From the NCBI RefSeq assembly GCF_036409155.1, contig NZ_JAZGLW010000001.1, forward strand, positions 2,232,001-2,296,000: a DNA stretch of 64,000 nucleotides, in the 5' to 3' direction. This document shows positions 1-10,127 of this stretch, piece by piece; the stretch's first letter is position 1; every line of letters starts with the position of its first letter. The notes beneath the pieces are model-generated. The model was not told the DNA's origin. It searched no databases and worked only from the letters and a program-made list of their open reading frames with translations. This stretch comes from Mycobacterium sp. 050128 (GTDB taxonomy: Bacteria > Actinomycetota > Actinomycetes > Mycobacteriales > Mycobacteriaceae). The position numbers and the translations under genes were made by a program.

Positions 1-1144
1 TTCCCGTGCCCGGCACCACCACGCCGGAGCCGAACCCCAGGTAGTTCGACTGGATCATCGACACCATCACGCCCGATGCGTCGGCCGCGGTGAGATAGAC
101 GGTGCCCCCCGCCGGGGTGCCCGCCGATGCGGGTTTGGCCCGATTGCGGTCGATCAGCGCGGCCCGCTGCTTCAGGTACTCGGTGTCCAGCAGGTCCTCG
201 GGGCGCACCGCCATGTGGTCGATATCGGAGACGTAGGCTTGCGCGTCGGCGAAGGCCAGCTTGAGCGCTTCTATTTGCAGGTGCACGCTGTCCGCGGAAT
301 CCACTGGCAGCGAGGACATCTCGAAGTACTGAAGGATTCCCAGCGCGATCAACGCCACGATGCCTTGGCCGTTGGGCGGTATCTCGTGGACGGTGTAGCC
401 GCGGTACGTTCCGCTGACCGTGCCCACCCAATCCGCCCGGTGGGCGGCGAGATCGCTGGCCCGCAATGCACCCCCGTTCGCCGTCGCGTGCGCTTCGAGT
501 TGGGCCGCCAGGTTGCCGCGATAGAACGCCTCCCCGTTGGTGGCGGCGATCTTTTCGAGAGTGGCAGCGTGCTCGGGAAGCCGTACGCGCTCGCCGGGTT
601 TCGGTGCCCGCCCGTCGGGCATAAACGCCGCGGCGAAGCCCGGCTGCGATTCGAACAGCGGCACCTGTGCGGCCCATTGCTCCGCGATCGTGGGTGAGAC
701 CGGAAAGCCGTTGCGGCCGTAGGAGATCGCCGGCTCGAAGAGGCGCTCGAAGGGGAGTCTGCCGAACTTGGTGTGCAACTCGACCCAAGCCGACACCGCT
801 CCCGGCACGGTCACCGAATTCCAGCCCACCAGGGGAACACCGTTGCCGCCGAAGTACTCCGGTGTCCACGCCGCCGGCGAGCGGCCGGAAGCGTTCAGTC
901 CGTGTAGCCGCTCGCCGTCCCAGACGATGGCGAAGGCATCCGAGCCGATGCCGTTGGACACCGGCTCCACCACGGTCAGCGCGATCGCGGTGGCAACGGC
1001 CGCGTCGGCGGCAGTGCCGCCCTCGGCGAGCATCCGAAGACCCGCTTGGGCGGCAAGCGGTTGCGAGGTGCACACGACGTTCCCTCCCAGAACGGGCTTG
1101 CGTGGCCAGGCGTATGGGAGGTTCCAGTCGAACGGCGTGCTCAC
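1..1144 (-). CDS. ggtA: Gamma-glutamyltranspeptidase family protein, C-terminus cut by window edge
   Basis: Ntn-hydrolase of the gamma-glutamyltransferase family, which transfers or hydrolyses the gamma-glutamyl group of glutathione-like peptides. About 381 codons are present. The translated N-terminus (STPFDWNLPYAWPRKPVLGG) runs into the typical CTSQPLAAQAG and VEPVSNGIGSDAF stretches. The Thr of GGTVYLTAADASG (codon at 101-103) aligns with the autoprocessing nucleophile that starts the small subunit, so only the end of the small subunit is missing. The GTG start at 1144 fits the family N-terminus; TACGCT lies 7 nt upstream on the coding strand, so the mRNA may be leaderless. Position next to the esterase and DUF429-purB matches M. 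tuberculosis Rv0773c. True GGT activity is not established for this subgroup. Confidence 0.9.
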   Translation of the reverse strand, partial: MSTPFDWNLPYAWPRKPVLGGNVVCTSQPLAAQAGLRMLAEGGTAADAAVATAIALTVVEPVSNGIGSDAFAIVWDGERLHGLNASGRSPAAWTPEYFGGNGVPLVGWNSVTVPGAVSAWVELHTKFGRLPFERLFEPAISYGRNGFPVSPTIAEQWAAQVPLFESQPGFAAAFMPDGRAPKPGERVRLPEHAATLEKIAATNGEAFYRGNLAAQLEAHATANGGALRASDLAAHRADWVGTVSGTYRGYTVHEIPPNGQGIVALIALGILQYFEMSSLPVDSADSVHLQIEALKLAFADAQAYVSDIDHMAVRPEDLLDTEYLKQRAALIDRNRAKPASAGTPAGGTVYLTAADASGVMVSMIQSNYLGFGSGVVVPGTG

Positions 1145-1223
1145 CCACGCGAGCGTAACGCCACGGGGAATTTCGGAGCGATATTGCAGCGTGCGGTAAC
1201 GCTCGCGACCGAAGGCGGGCGTC

Positions 1224-2138
1224 CTACCCCGTCAGTAGCGGTGCCAGCCAGGTCAGTTCGGCCGGCAGCTGCGAGCTCCAGAACGCGGGGTTGTGCCCGC
1301 CGGGCGAGAAACCGCCCGCGGGCGGATTCGGCAGCTGGGCGATGAACTGCTTGGTCGCGTCGTAGAACGGATCACTGTCGCCGCAGTCGATCCGGATCGG
1401 AATGGAAGCCAGCGCGGGCATTCCGAACACCGAATTCGCCGCGAAGTCGTCGGGACCGTCGAAAGCGCCGGGCGCGGCCGCACCGGAGGACATCCACAGC
1501 GCCGGGCTCACCGCGCAGATCGCCGCGGTGCGCGCGGGGCCGAGCCGGCCGCCGAGCAGCAGTGCGCCGTAGCCACCCATCGACCAGCCCAGGAATGCCA
1601 CCCGCGAGGTGTCCAGCCGCTGGCTGTCCAGCATCGGAATCAGCTCGCTCAGCACCATCGCACCGGAGTCTTCGCCCGACGACCGCTTGTGCCAATAGCC
1701 GCCGCCACCGTCGACGGCGACGACCGCGAACGGCGGTAGCCCCGCATTGACGGCCTGGGCCAGACCCTGCTCGACACCGCCGGCCATCACCGTGGCCGCG
1801 TCACTGCCCTTGCCGTGCAGCGCGATAACCGGACGCAGTGCCTTGGTCTGTCCCGGTGGCCGGGCGATCGCCCAGTTGGTCGATATCCCGCCACGCGCCG
1901 CGGAGGTGAAAGCACCCGTTGTCATCGTCGGCGCCGGGTCCCCGGGAGGAGCCGGTTCCAGCGGCGCGGTCGGCGGTGCCAACGGAACCTGCGTGCTGGC
2001 GCTCGAAACCGGGATGCTGCGAGTTGTTCTGGTGTGTAATAGGTTGTCGAGCGCAAACGCGCCCGCTGCTCCTATGGCCGCGCTGGCACCAAGACTGAGC
2101 ACCGCGCGACGGCTCAAGTCGGGCATGCGGGCCATCAT
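1224..2138 (-). CDS. Tat-exported alpha/beta-hydrolase esterase (Rv0774c-like)
   Basis: Esterase of the antigen-85/esterase-D-like alpha/beta-hydrolase group, about 304 residues. The N-terminus carries a twin-arginine signal (LSRRAVLSLGA followed by a hydrophobic, Ala-rich stretch), so the protein should be exported folded. The nucleophile elbow GWSMGGYG is clear. Asp is expected in RIDCGDSDPF, and the His in FSPGGHNPAFW. A Pro/Ala-rich linker separates the signal from the catalytic domain. Start chosen at the ATG pair 2138/2135, just before the Tat motif; the open frame extends further upstream but would swallow the signal. It is transcribed divergently from the TetR gene, 73 bp away, whose product may control it. 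M. tuberculosis Rv0774c is the syntenic match. Confidence 0.85.
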   Translation of the reverse strand: MMARMPDLSRRAVLSLGASAAIGAAGAFALDNLLHTRTTRSIPVSSASTQVPLAPPTAPLEPAPPGDPAPTMTTGAFTSAARGGISTNWAIARPPGQTKALRPVIALHGKGSDAATVMAGGVEQGLAQAVNAGLPPFAVVAVDGGGGYWHKRSSGEDSGAMVLSELIPMLDSQRLDTSRVAFLGWSMGGYGALLLGGRLGPARTAAICAVSPALWMSSGAAAPGAFDGPDDFAANSVFGMPALASIPIRIDCGDSDPFYDATKQFIAQLPNPPAGGFSPGGHNPAFWSSQLPAELTWLAPLLTG

Positions 2139-2211
2139 GCCATGTCGGTCTGGCGGGCCGTTTAGCGGAAATGGCAATGCAGTACCACTTTGGCTGGCAC
2201 GATGGCTAGTC

Positions 2212-2829
2212 GTGACTGCAGCGGTTACTCCGAAAGGAGAACGTCGACGGTATGCGCTGGTGAGCGCTGCCGCCGAGCTGCTTGCCGAGGGCGGGTTCGA
2301 AGCGGTGCGGCACCGAGCGGTCGCACAGCGTGCCGGCCTGCCCTTGGCGTCCACTACTTATTACTTCTCGTCCCTGGACGATTTGATCGCGCGCGCGGTC
2401 GAACACATCGCGATGATCGAGGTTGCGCAGCTGCGAGCGCGGGTCAACGCGTTGTCCCGCCGGCGCCGGGGGCCCGAGACCACCGCCGAGGTACTGGTCG
2501 ACCTACTGGTGGGTGACCTCTCCGATCAGACCCTCGTCGAGCAGCTGATTTCGCGATACGAACGCAACATCGCCTGCACCCGCCTGACCGCGTTGCGCGA
2601 AACCATGCGCCGCAGCCTGCGTCAGCGCGCCGATGCGGTCGCCGAGGCGATCGAGCGGTCCGGGCGAGCCGTGCGTATCGGGCTGATCTGCACCCTGATC
2701 TGCGCGGTCGACGGCTCGGTGGTCTCCGCGCTGGTCGAGGGGCGCGATCCGCGTACCGCTGCAATGGGCACGGTGATCGACATCATCGACGTGCTCGCAC
2801 CCATCGACGAGCGACCGGTGCGGATCTGA
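2212..2829 (+). CDS. TetR/AcrR-family transcriptional regulator (Rv0775-like)
   Basis: TetR-type repressor of about 205 residues. The N-terminal helix-turn-helix region reads RRRYALVSAAAELLAEGGFE, then VAQRAGLPLASTTYYFSSLD, the usual recognition helix followed by the TYYF signature. The C-terminal ligand/dimer part (about residues 75-205) is helical and unassigned; ligand unknown. The frame stays open back to 1747, but that part lies antisense to the esterase coding sequence and is not real; the GTG at 2212 gives the family-length protein. It sits divergent to the Tat esterase and convergent with the DUF429 gene, with only 3 bp between the two stops. I saw no clear operator palindrome in the short divergent gap. 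Confidence 0.87.
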   Translation: MTAAVTPKGERRRYALVSAAAELLAEGGFEAVRHRAVAQRAGLPLASTTYYFSSLDDLIARAVEHIAMIEVAQLRARVNALSRRRRGPETTAEVLVDLLVGDLSDQTLVEQLISRYERNIACTRLTALRETMRRSLRQRADAVAEAIERSGRAVRIGLICTLICAVDGSVVSALVEGRDPRTAAMGTVIDIIDVLAPIDERPVRI

Positions 2830-2832
2830 CGT

Positions 2833-3579
2833 TCATTGCCTGGTCAGATCGGTAGGCAGGGACGGCGTGACGATGTATCCGCTGGCCAAGTCCCCGTAAA
2901 TCGTGATCCGGGCCGGGCAACGCTGGGCGTATAAGGCCACATAGGCGCAGACCACCGCGTCGACCGGGTCTTCGGCGCGACGCAGCTCGCTCTTGCGCTG
3001 CGCGCTGGTCACTTGTTTGCGCAGCGCGACCCAGTCGGGGTGATCGGCGACGCGCATCGGCACGTCGGTGTAGGCAAGCCGCTCGACCCCGTCCATCAGC
3101 AGCAGTAACTCGGACTTGAGCCGCTCGACGGTGCGGCCGGGCTTGGCCTTGTACTTCAGGGTTCTTTCCAGCCGGAACAACGCGACGGTCGCCGCGTGCG
3201 GGTAGACCTCGATTGCGCGCCGCACGGTCGCGGAGTGTGGATTCATGTCGAGGCTCAGCGCCTGGGCCAGCCGCGCCCCACGGGGCCCGTTGGCGAATTC
3301 GGGTTTTCCGGTGTTGGCCGGATGTGCGCCGGCTTCGAATCTGCGGAAGTCGCGGTTGAGCGCCGTCTCGGCCGGGCGCTGACCGGTGCGGTTGTTCACC
3401 ACCAGCGGTGCGTCGAATCCGACCGCGCAATCGCCCTGCACGTACGGGCGCAACGCCGCCAGGATTTCGTCGTCGTCGCGGACCGCGCCGGCGCTGACCA
3501 GGCAGCCGTCGGAGTCGACGACGGCGATACCGGTCGGGTTGCGGATGCCCCACGCGAGGTCGACGCCGGCGTAGTACAT
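2833..3579 (-). CDS. DUF429 protein (Rv0776c-like)
   Basis: Conserved protein of 248 residues of the DUF429 family, which has an RNase H-like fold and is predicted to be a nuclease. The N-terminal MYYAGVDLAWGIRNPTGIAV contains the characteristic GVDLAWG strand with its acidic residue, and VGFDAPLVVNNRTGQRPAE and the C-terminal DPVDAVVCAYVAL supply further family acidic positions. Substrate unknown. The gene is convergent with the TetR gene and divergent from purB, with about 80 bp between the two starts. The ATG at 3579 gives the standard family N-terminus. Function cannot be said beyond the family prediction. Confidence 0.82.
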   Translation of the reverse strand: MYYAGVDLAWGIRNPTGIAVVDSDGCLVSAGAVRDDDEILAALRPYVQGDCAVGFDAPLVVNNRTGQRPAETALNRDFRRFEAGAHPANTGKPEFANGPRGARLAQALSLDMNPHSATVRRAIEVYPHAATVALFRLERTLKYKAKPGRTVERLKSELLLLMDGVERLAYTDVPMRVADHPDWVALRKQVTSAQRKSELRRAEDPVDAVVCAYVALYAQRCPARITIYGDLASGYIVTPSLPTDLTRQ

Positions 3580-3648
3580 GCCGCGAAACTGTAATCGCCG
3601 ACGCCGCTACTGAAGGAAATGCGTTGCCAGTCGCAGTCGCGCGGTCGA

Positions 3649-3654
3649 TAAGCT
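3649..3654 (+). promoter_or_regulatory. -10 element of a leaderless purB promoter
   Basis: TAAGCT lies exactly 6 nt before the purB GTG, so transcription would begin at the start codon. No Shine-Dalgarno sequence is visible. This spacing is typical of mycobacterial leaderless genes and recurs at purC and purL. Confidence 0.65.
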
Positions 3655-3660
3655 GACCCG

Positions 3661-5079
3661 GTGAGCATTCCGAATGTGCTGGCCGCCCGGTACGCCAGCG
3701 CGGAGATGGTCGGGATCTGGTCGCCGGAGGCCAAGGTCGTCGCGGAGCGGCGGCTGTGGCTGGCCGTGTTGCGGGCCCAAACGGAACTCGGTGTTCCCCT
3801 GCCCGAGGAAGCGGTCGCCGACTACGAGCGGGTGCTCGAGGATGTGGACCTGGCTTCGATCGCGGCACGCGAACGAGTACTGCGCCACGACGTCAAGGCC
3901 CGCATCGAGGAATTCAACGCGCTGGCCGGTCACGAGCATGTGCACAAGGGGATGACCAGTCGCGATCTGACCGAGAACGTCGAGCAGCTGCAGATCCGAC
4001 GGTCGCTGGAACTGGTTTTCTCCCATGGGGTGGCGGTGGTCGCGCGGCTTGCCGAGCGCGCGGTGGCCTATCGCGATCTGGTGATGGCCGGACGCAGCCA
4101 CAACGTCGCCGCGCAGGCCACCACGCTGGGCAAGCGGTTCGCGTCCGCGGCCCAGGAGACGCTGGTGGCGTTGACCAGGCTGCGCGAGTTGATCGACCGT
4201 TACCCGCTGCGCGGGATCAAGGGACCGATGGGTACCTCGCAGGACATGCTCGACCTGCTCGGCGGCGACCCGGTCAAGCTGAGCGAGCTCGAGCGGCGCA
4301 TTGCTGAATTCCTAGGTTTTGCAACGGTTCTGACCAGCGTCGGACAGGTGTATCCGCGGTCGCTGGACCACGACGTGCTCTCCGCGCTGGTGCAGCTGGG
4401 TGCCGGACCGTCGTCGATGGCCCACACCATCCGGCTGATGGCCGGGCACGAACTCGTGACCGAAGGGTTCGCGGAGGGGCAGGTCGGTTCCTCCGCGATG
4501 CCGCACAAGATGAACACGCGCAGCTGCGAACGGGTCAACGGGTTGCAGGTCGTGCTGCGTGGGTATGCCTCGATGGCCGCCGAGCTGGCTGGCGCGCAGT
4601 GGAACGAGGGTGACGTCTTCTGCTCGGTGGTACGCCGAGTTGCCTTGCCGGACAGCTTCTTTGCGATCGACGGCCAGATCGAGACGTTCTTGACGGTGCT
4701 CGACGAGTTCGGCGCCTACCCGGCGGTGGTTGAGCGGGAGCTGGATCGCTACTTGCCGTTCCTGGCCACCACCAAGGTGTTGATCGCGGCGGTGCGGGCC
4801 GGCATGGGGCGCGAGGCCGCGCATCACGTGATCCGCGAACACGCGGTGGCAACGGCATTGGCGATGCGGGAACGCGGTGCCGAGCCCGATCTGCTGGACC
4901 GGTTGGCCGCCGACGAGCGCCTGCCGCTGGATCGTGCGGCGCTCGATGCCGCGCTGGCGGACAAGAAAGCCTTCACCGGCGCCGCCGGCGATCAGGTCGA
5001 TGAGATTGCCGCGATGGTTGATTCGCTGGTGGGCCGCTATCCGGACGCGGCCAAATACGCTCCGGGTGCGATCCTGTGA
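3661..5079 (+). CDS. purB: Adenylosuccinate lyase
   Basis: Splits SAICAR to AICAR plus fumarate, and adenylosuccinate to AMP plus fumarate, in cytosolic purine synthesis. The 472-residue length is standard. The fumarase/aspartase signature [10 protein letters not shown] is at residues 276-285, containing the flexible loop with the catalytic Ser; [12 protein letters not shown] and [16 protein letters not shown] are the other two conserved regions. Start is GTG at 3661, set by a -10 element 6 nt upstream (leaderless) and by the family N-terminus [12 protein letters not shown]. The stop overlaps the start of the downstream P450 by 4 bp (GTGA), so the two are translationally coupled. M. tuberculosis Rv0777 is the match. 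Confidence 0.97.
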   Translation: MSIPNVLAARYASAEMVGIWSPEAKVVAERRLWLAVLRAQTELGVPLPEEAVADYERVLEDVDLASIAARERVLRHDVKARIEEFNALAGHEHVHKGMTSRDLTENVEQLQIRRSLELVFSHGVAVVARLAERAVAYRDLVMAGRSHNVAAQATTLGKRFASAAQETLVALTRLRELIDRYPLRGIKGPMGTSQDMLDLLGGDPVKLSELERRIAEFLGFATVLTSVGQVYPRSLDHDVLSALVQLGAGPSSMAHTIRLMAGHELVTEGFAEGQVGSSAMPHKMNTRSCERVNGLQVVLRGYASMAAELAGAQWNEGDVFCSVVRRVALPDSFFAIDGQIETFLTVLDEFGAYPAVVERELDRYLPFLATTKVLIAAVRAGMGREAAHHVIREHAVATALAMRERGAEPDLLDRLAADERLPLDRAALDAALADKKAFTGAAGDQVDEIAAMVDSLVGRYPDAAKYAPGAIL

Positions 5080-6335
5080 CCCTCGCCGGCGCGCTCTCGG
5101 GGATCGACCTCACCGATCTGGACAACTTCGCCAACGGTTTTCCGCATGAGTTGTTCGCCGTGCACCGCCGCGAGGCGCCGGTCTACTGGCACGAGCCGAC
5201 CGACAACACCCCGGATGGCGAGGGCTTCTGGTCCGTTGCGACGTACGCGGAAACCCTTGCCGTGTTGAAGGATCCGGCGACATATTCATCGGTGACCGGC
5301 GGGGCTCGGCCGTTCGGCGGTACGCTGTTACAGGACCTGTCCATCGCGGGCCAGGTGCTCAACATGATGGACGACCCGCGGCATTCTCAGATTCGGCGGC
5401 TGGTCAGCTCCGGGCTGACACCGCGGATGATCTCCGCTGTCGAGAACGATTTGCGATCCCGGGCCCGACGCCTGCTCAACGACGTGGTACCCGGCGAACC
5501 GTTCGACTTCCTCGTCGACATTGCCGCCGAACTGCCGATGCAGATGATCTGCATCCTGCTCGGAGTGCCTGAATCCGAACGGCATTGGCTGTTCGAGGCC
5601 ATCGAGCCGCAGTTCGACTTCGGTGGCTCGCGCAAAGCTTCGCTTTCGCAGTTGTCCGCCTCCGAAAGAGACGCCGCGGCCGGGTCGCGGATGTACAACT
5701 ACGGCCAAGAGCTGATCGCCTCGAAACGCGCCGATCCGACCGACGACATGCTGTCGGTGGTCGCCAACGCGACGGTCGACGAGGTGGACGGGCCGGTCCC
5801 GTCCGATCTCGAGGTATATCTGTTCTTCAGCCTGCTGTTCAGCGCCGGCGCGGAGACGACCCGCAACGCCGTCGCGGGCGGGCTGCTCTCGCTGGCCGAG
5901 CATCCGGACCAATTGCGGGCGCTGCGGACGGATTTCGGCCTGCTGCCGACGGCGGTCGAGGAGATGGTGCGGTGGACATCACCGTCGCCGTCCAAGCGGC
6001 GCACCGCCACCCGCGATGTCGTCCTCGGCGGTCAGTCGATCGAAGCCGGACAGAAGGTCCAGATCTGGGAGGGCTCGGCAAATCGCGACGCCAGTGTCTT
6101 CGACCGGGCTGACGAGTTCGATATCGCACGAAAACCCAATCCGCACTTGGGTTTCGGTCAAGGTGTGCACTACTGCCTGGGAGCCAATCTGGCACGCCTG
6201 GAGTTGCGCGTCCTGTACGAAGAGCTGCTGTCGCGCTTCGGCGCCGTGCGGGTGGTGGCGCCCGTCGAATGGACGCGAAGCAACCGCCACACCGGCATCC
6301 GGCATTTGGTCGTGGAGCTGCTAGAGGAATCGTGA
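5076..6335 (+). CDS. cyp126: Cytochrome P450, CYP126 family
   Basis: Haem monooxygenase of 419 residues. The I-helix oxygen-activation motif AGAETTR, the K-helix ExxR (EEMVRW) and the haem-binding loop [17 protein letters not shown] with Cys367 are all intact. The gene begins with GTG inside the last codons of purB (4 bp overlap), the same coupling as Rv0777-Rv0778 in M. tuberculosis, so it is co-expressed with a purine enzyme. The natural substrate is not known; electron partners would be a ferredoxin and reductase encoded elsewhere. Assignment to CYP126 rests on position and overall resemblance, not on a computed identity. Confidence 0.92.
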   Translation: MTLAGALSGIDLTDLDNFANGFPHELFAVHRREAPVYWHEPTDNTPDGEGFWSVATYAETLAVLKDPATYSSVTGGARPFGGTLLQDLSIAGQVLNMMDDPRHSQIRRLVSSGLTPRMISAVENDLRSRARRLLNDVVPGEPFDFLVDIAAELPMQMICILLGVPESERHWLFEAIEPQFDFGGSRKASLSQLSASERDAAAGSRMYNYGQELIASKRADPTDDMLSVVANATVDEVDGPVPSDLEVYLFFSLLFSAGAETTRNAVAGGLLSLAEHPDQLRALRTDFGLLPTAVEEMVRWTSPSPSKRRTATRDVVLGGQSIEAGQKVQIWEGSANRDASVFDRADEFDIARKPNPHLGFGQGVHYCLGANLARLELRVLYEELLSRFGAVRVVAPVEWTRSNRHTGIRHLVVELLEES

Positions 6336-6399
6336 GGTTCCGGCGCGCCGACGTCGAGGCGATCGTCTCCGGCGGGCGTTCGTCTTCCCTCGCCCACAG

Positions 6400-7017
6400 C
6401 TAGCGCCGAATCGTGATTCCCGCCGAGCGCAGTTCGAGCGCAGCCAGCGCGCGGATCGTGAACGGATCCTGGTGCCGCCAGCCTCCGACCGGATCCGCGC
6501 TGACGGCGGCTAACTTCGCCGGCGAACGGTTTGTCAGTGCCCGCAGTGCCAGCAACTCTTCACCGGCCGGGGTGGCGGCCAGGGCCGTCACGGTCAATTT
6601 GCGCCGGAAGAACCGCAGCCGCAGATAAAGCCATGGCACGGCCGCGACCAGGATCGGGGGAGCGATCACGGCCAGCGCCAGCAGTACCGCGAGCCAGCTG
6701 GCCGTGGTGTCCAGGTCGTGGACGGCGTTGGCGATGTCCAGGGCGGCCTGGCTCGCCGACGTGAGCGGCTTGCTGACATTGTCGCCGACGACTGGAATGT
6801 GTTGTGCGCCATGCCCCGCGGAGGCCAGGTTCCCCGCGATGCTGTGGGTGCCGTCCTCGACTTGCCGGCCGGCGTCGGCAATCGTCGAGATGGCGTCGTA
6901 GACAGCGGTGCCGACGAGCAACCAGATCGCCGTCCACACGACGATGACCGTGTCGCTGAACAGCTGGGCCAGCAATCGGCCGGGCGTGGTGGCGTAGGGC
7001 AGAAAGCGCGATCTCAT
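6400..7017 (-). CDS. Membrane protein with two transmembrane helices (Rv0779c-like)
   Basis: Integral membrane protein of 205 residues, function unknown. Two strong hydrophobic segments are visible: LLAQLFSDTVIVVWTAIWLL near residues 15-40 and a second near 115-145 (LAVLLALAVIAPPILVAAVP). The stretch between them (DAISTIADAGRQVEDGTHSI...) is probably an outside loop of about 70 residues. The C-terminus is basic then ends in a conserved soluble tail (LRALTNRSPAKLAAVSADPVGGW). The frame is open back to 7152 but would overlap the purC promoter and start; the ATG at 7017 is preferred. It is divergent from purC, 57 bp apart. Syntenic with Rv0779c. Confidence 0.8.
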   Translation of the reverse strand: MRSRFLPYATTPGRLLAQLFSDTVIVVWTAIWLLVGTAVYDAISTIADAGRQVEDGTHSIAGNLASAGHGAQHIPVVGDNVSKPLTSASQAALDIANAVHDLDTTASWLAVLLALAVIAPPILVAAVPWLYLRLRFFRRKLTVTALAATPAGEELLALRALTNRSPAKLAAVSADPVGGWRHQDPFTIRALAALELRSAGITIRR

Positions 7018-7062
7018 GCCCTCGATCCCAGCACAGCTCCCGGGTCGGGGTGGGGTTCCCGA

Positions 7063-7068
7063 TAGGCT
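7063..7068 (+). promoter_or_regulatory. -10 element of a leaderless purC promoter
   Basis: TAGGCT is 6 nt before the purC ATG with no Shine-Dalgarno sequence between, so the mRNA should start at the ATG. Confidence 0.65.
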
Positions 7069-7074
7069 GGCCGG

Positions 7075-7980
7075 ATGCGCCCTGCACTGTCCGACTATCA
7101 GCATTTGGCCAGCGGCAAGGTCCGCGAGCTGTATCGCGTCGACGAAGAGCACCTGCTGCTGGTCGCCAGCGACCGGATCTCGGCGTTCGACTTCGTCCTG
7201 GACAGTACGATCCCGGACAAGGGCCGCATCCTGACCGCGATGAGTGTGTTCTTCTTCGGCCTCGTCTCGGGGCTAACGGGAGCCCCCAACCATCTGGCCG
7301 GCCCACCCGATGACCCACGCATCCCGGACGAGGTGCTGGGCCGCGCGCTGGTGGTGCGCCAGCTGGAGATGATGCCGGTGGAATGTGTGGCCCGTGGGTA
7401 TCTGACCGGCTCGGGATTGCTGGACTATCAGGCGACCGGCAAGGTCTGCGGCATCACGCTGCCGCCGGGGCTGGTCGAGGCCAGCAAGTTCGCCCAGCCG
7501 CTGTTCACCCCGGCCACCAAAGCCGCACTGGGGGATCACGACGAGAACATCGCCTTCGACCGGGTGATCGAGATGATGGGTGCGGTACGCGCCAACGAGC
7601 TGCGCGACCGCACGCTGCAGATCTATGTGCAGGCCGCCGATCATGCCTTGACGAGGGGAATCATCATCGCCGACACCAAGTTCGAGTTCGGCACCGACCG
7701 TGACGGCAACCTGCTGCTGGCCGATGAGATCTTCACACCGGACTCCTCGCGGTACTGGCCTGCCGAGGATTACCGCGTCGGGGTGGTTCAGACCAGTTTC
7801 GACAAGCAGTTCGTCCGCAATTGGCTCACCAGTCCCGCATCCGGCTGGGACCGTCACGGAACGGAACCGCCACCACCGTTGCCGGACGACATCATCGCCG
7901 CCACACGCGACCGTTATATCAATGCTTACGAACGGATTTCCGGCTTGAGCTTCGGTGACTGGATCGGCCCCGCCGCATGA
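7075..7980 (+). CDS. purC: Phosphoribosylaminoimidazole-succinocarboxamide synthase (SAICAR synthetase)
   Basis: ATP-dependent joining of CAIR and aspartate to form SAICAR, the step before PurB. The 301-residue protein has the family signatures [30 protein letters not shown] at the N-terminus (ATP site; ASDRISAFD), [12 protein letters not shown], and [15 protein letters not shown] (conserved acidic metal/substrate residues). The ATG at 7075 is supported by the leaderless-type -10. The stop codon overlaps the ptrB start by 4 bp (ATGA), which couples the two genes. Syntenic with Rv0780. Confidence 0.97.
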   Translation: MRPALSDYQHLASGKVRELYRVDEEHLLLVASDRISAFDFVLDSTIPDKGRILTAMSVFFFGLVSGLTGAPNHLAGPPDDPRIPDEVLGRALVVRQLEMMPVECVARGYLTGSGLLDYQATGKVCGITLPPGLVEASKFAQPLFTPATKAALGDHDENIAFDRVIEMMGAVRANELRDRTLQIYVQAADHALTRGIIIADTKFEFGTDRDGNLLLADEIFTPDSSRYWPAEDYRVGVVQTSFDKQFVRNWLTSPASGWDRHGTEPPPPLPDDIIAATRDRYINAYERISGLSFGDWIGPAA

Positions 7981-10127
7981 CGGCGGCCGGTACCCCGCCC
8001 GTCGCGAAGCGGATCGACACCACACGCGAGCACCACGGCGATGTGTTCATCGATCCGTACGAGTGGCTGCGCGAGAAGTCGAATCCGGAAGTCATTTCTT
8101 ACCTCGAGGCCGAGAATGACTACGTCGACCAGGCCCTTGCCCACCTGGAACCGCTGCGGCAAAAGATCTTCGATGAGATCAAGGCGCGCACCAAGGAAAC
8201 CGACTTGTCGGTGCCGACCAGGCAAGGCGACTGGTGGTACTACTCGCGCACCTTCGAGGGAAAGCAGTATCGCGTCCAATGTCGTTGTCCGGTATCGAAT
8301 CCCGATGACTGGGACCCGCCGGCTCTGGACGAGAACACCGAAATACCGGGCGAGCAGGTTCTGCTCGATTCGAACGAAGAGGCCGACGGGCACGACTTCT
8401 TCGCCCTGGGCGCCGCGCTGGTCAGCCTGGACGCTAATCTGCTCGCTTATTCCGTCGACGTCATCGGCGACGAACGGTACACGCTGCGGTTCAAGGACTT
8501 ACGGACAGGCGAGAAGTATCCCGACGAAATCGCCGACATCGCGGGCGGAGTGACGTGGGCGGCCGACAACCGGACCGTGTACTACCTGACCCTGGACGAC
8601 GCCCACCGCCCGGACAAGGTGTGGCGGTATCGGCTGGGCTCGAAAGAGCCGTCGGAACTGGTGTATCACGAAGCAGACGAGCGGTTTTGGCTTGGGGCGG
8701 GACTGAGCCGAAGTGAGGCGTATGTGTTCATCGCCTCGGGTTCGTCGGTCACATCCGAGATGCGCTACGCCGACGCCGCCGACCCGCAGGCCGAGTTCAC
8801 CGTCGTGCTACCGCGCCGTGAAGGCGTCGAATACTCGGTGGAGCATGCCGTGGTCGGAGGACAGGATCGCTTCCTGATCCTGCACAACGACGGCGCGGTG
8901 AACTTCACGCTCACCGAGGCCCCGGTCAGCGATCCCACGCAGCAGCGCACTCTGGTTGCGCACCGCGACGACGTTCGGCTCGAAGCCGCGGACGCGTTTG
9001 CCGGTCACCTGGTGATCAGTTACCGGCGTGCAGCGTTGCCACGAATCCAGTTGTGGCCCATCGGTTCTGATGGCGAGTACGGCGAGCCCGAAGAGATCGC
9101 ATTCGATTCGGAACTGATGTCGTCGGGCCTGGGCGGCAATCCGAACTGGGTTTCGCCCAAGCTGCGGATCAGGGCGGGGTCTCTCGTCACGCCATTGCGG
9201 GTCTACGACGTCGACCTGGGTACCGGCGAGCGCACCTTGTTGCGTGAGCAGCCCGTACTCGGTGACTACCGGCCAAGCGACTACGTCGAGCGGCGCGACT
9301 GGGCGGTCGCCTCCGACGGTACCCGCATCCCCGTTTCGATCGTGCACCGTGCCGGCCTCGAATTCCCCGCGCCCACCCTCATCTACGGGTACGGCGCCTA
9401 CGAGATATGCACGGATCCGGCCTTTTCCATCGCTCGGTTGTCGCTGCTGGACCGGGGAATGGTGTTCGTCATCGCCCACGTCCGTGGCGGGGGAGAGATG
9501 GGCCGGCTGTGGTACGAGCACGGAAAGCTGCTGGAGAAGAAGAACACATTCACCGACTTCGTCGCGGCGGCACAGCATTTGGTGGACTCGGGAGTAACCC
9601 GTCCGCGCGAGTTGGTGGCATTGGGCGGCAGTGCGGGTGGGCTGCTGATGGGTGCGGTGGCCAACCTGGCGCCGGATCTGTTCGCCGGGATCCTCGCTCA
9701 GGTCCCGTTCGTCGATCCGCTGACCACGATCCTGGATCCCTCGCTGCCGTTGACCGTCACCGAGTGGGACGAATGGGGAAATCCCTTGAGCGACAGCGAA
9801 GTCTACGCGTACATGAAGTCGTACTCGCCCTACGAGAACGTTGAGACGAAGAACTATCCCGCCATTCTGGCCATGACCTCGCTGAACGACACCAGGGTCT
9901 ACTACGTGGAGCCGGCCAAATGGGTTGCGGCCCTGAGGTACGCCAACCCCGACGGCAACCCGGTGCTGCTCAAGACACAGATGGCGGCGGGTCACGGCGG
10001 CGTCAGTGGTCGCTATCGCGGATGGCAGGAGACCGCATTTCAATACGCGTGGCTGCTAGCCGCTGCCGACGGCGACCGCCACGGCGGCGGCGAGGAAGAC
10101 GATCTCGGCGGCGATGCGCAGGGGTAG
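7977..10127 (+). CDS. ptrB: Prolyl oligopeptidase family protease II, intact
   Basis: Cytosolic serine peptidase of the S9A oligopeptidase B group, expected to cut short peptides after basic residues. The 716 residues comprise a beta-propeller (about 60-420) and a C-terminal alpha/beta-hydrolase domain. The triad is visible: Ser552 in GGSAGG, Asp638 in SLNDTRVYY, His673 in AAGHGG. In M. tuberculosis H37Rv the locus is annotated as two pieces (Rv0781/Rv0782); here it is one uninterrupted frame. The start overlaps purC by 4 bp. The last 24 codons (after [10 protein letters not shown]) run antisense into the DoxX gene, a 72 bp convergent overlap, and look like a drifted tail. Confidence 0.95.
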   Translation: MTAAGTPPVAKRIDTTREHHGDVFIDPYEWLREKSNPEVISYLEAENDYVDQALAHLEPLRQKIFDEIKARTKETDLSVPTRQGDWWYYSRTFEGKQYRVQCRCPVSNPDDWDPPALDENTEIPGEQVLLDSNEEADGHDFFALGAALVSLDANLLAYSVDVIGDERYTLRFKDLRTGEKYPDEIADIAGGVTWAADNRTVYYLTLDDAHRPDKVWRYRLGSKEPSELVYHEADERFWLGAGLSRSEAYVFIASGSSVTSEMRYADAADPQAEFTVVLPRREGVEYSVEHAVVGGQDRFLILHNDGAVNFTLTEAPVSDPTQQRTLVAHRDDVRLEAADAFAGHLVISYRRAALPRIQLWPIGSDGEYGEPEEIAFDSELMSSGLGGNPNWVSPKLRIRAGSLVTPLRVYDVDLGTGERTLLREQPVLGDYRPSDYVERRDWAVASDGTRIPVSIVHRAGLEFPAPTLIYGYGAYEICTDPAFSIARLSLLDRGMVFVIAHVRGGGEMGRLWYEHGKLLEKKNTFTDFVAAAQHLVDSGVTRPRELVALGGSAGGLLMGAVANLAPDLFAGILAQVPFVDPLTTILDPSLPLTVTEWDEWGNPLSDSEVYAYMKSYSPYENVETKNYPAILAMTSLNDTRVYYVEPAKWVAALRYANPDGNPVLLKTQMAAGHGGVSGRYRGWQETAFQYAWLLAAADGDRHGGGEEDDLGGDAQG

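Noticed and set aside
1747..2211. N-terminal extension of the TetR gene
   Set aside because: Antisense to the Tat esterase; family alignment begins at the GTG at 2212.
8808..10043. 411-codon minus-strand frame inside ptrB
   Set aside because: Fully antisense to the protease with its intact triad.
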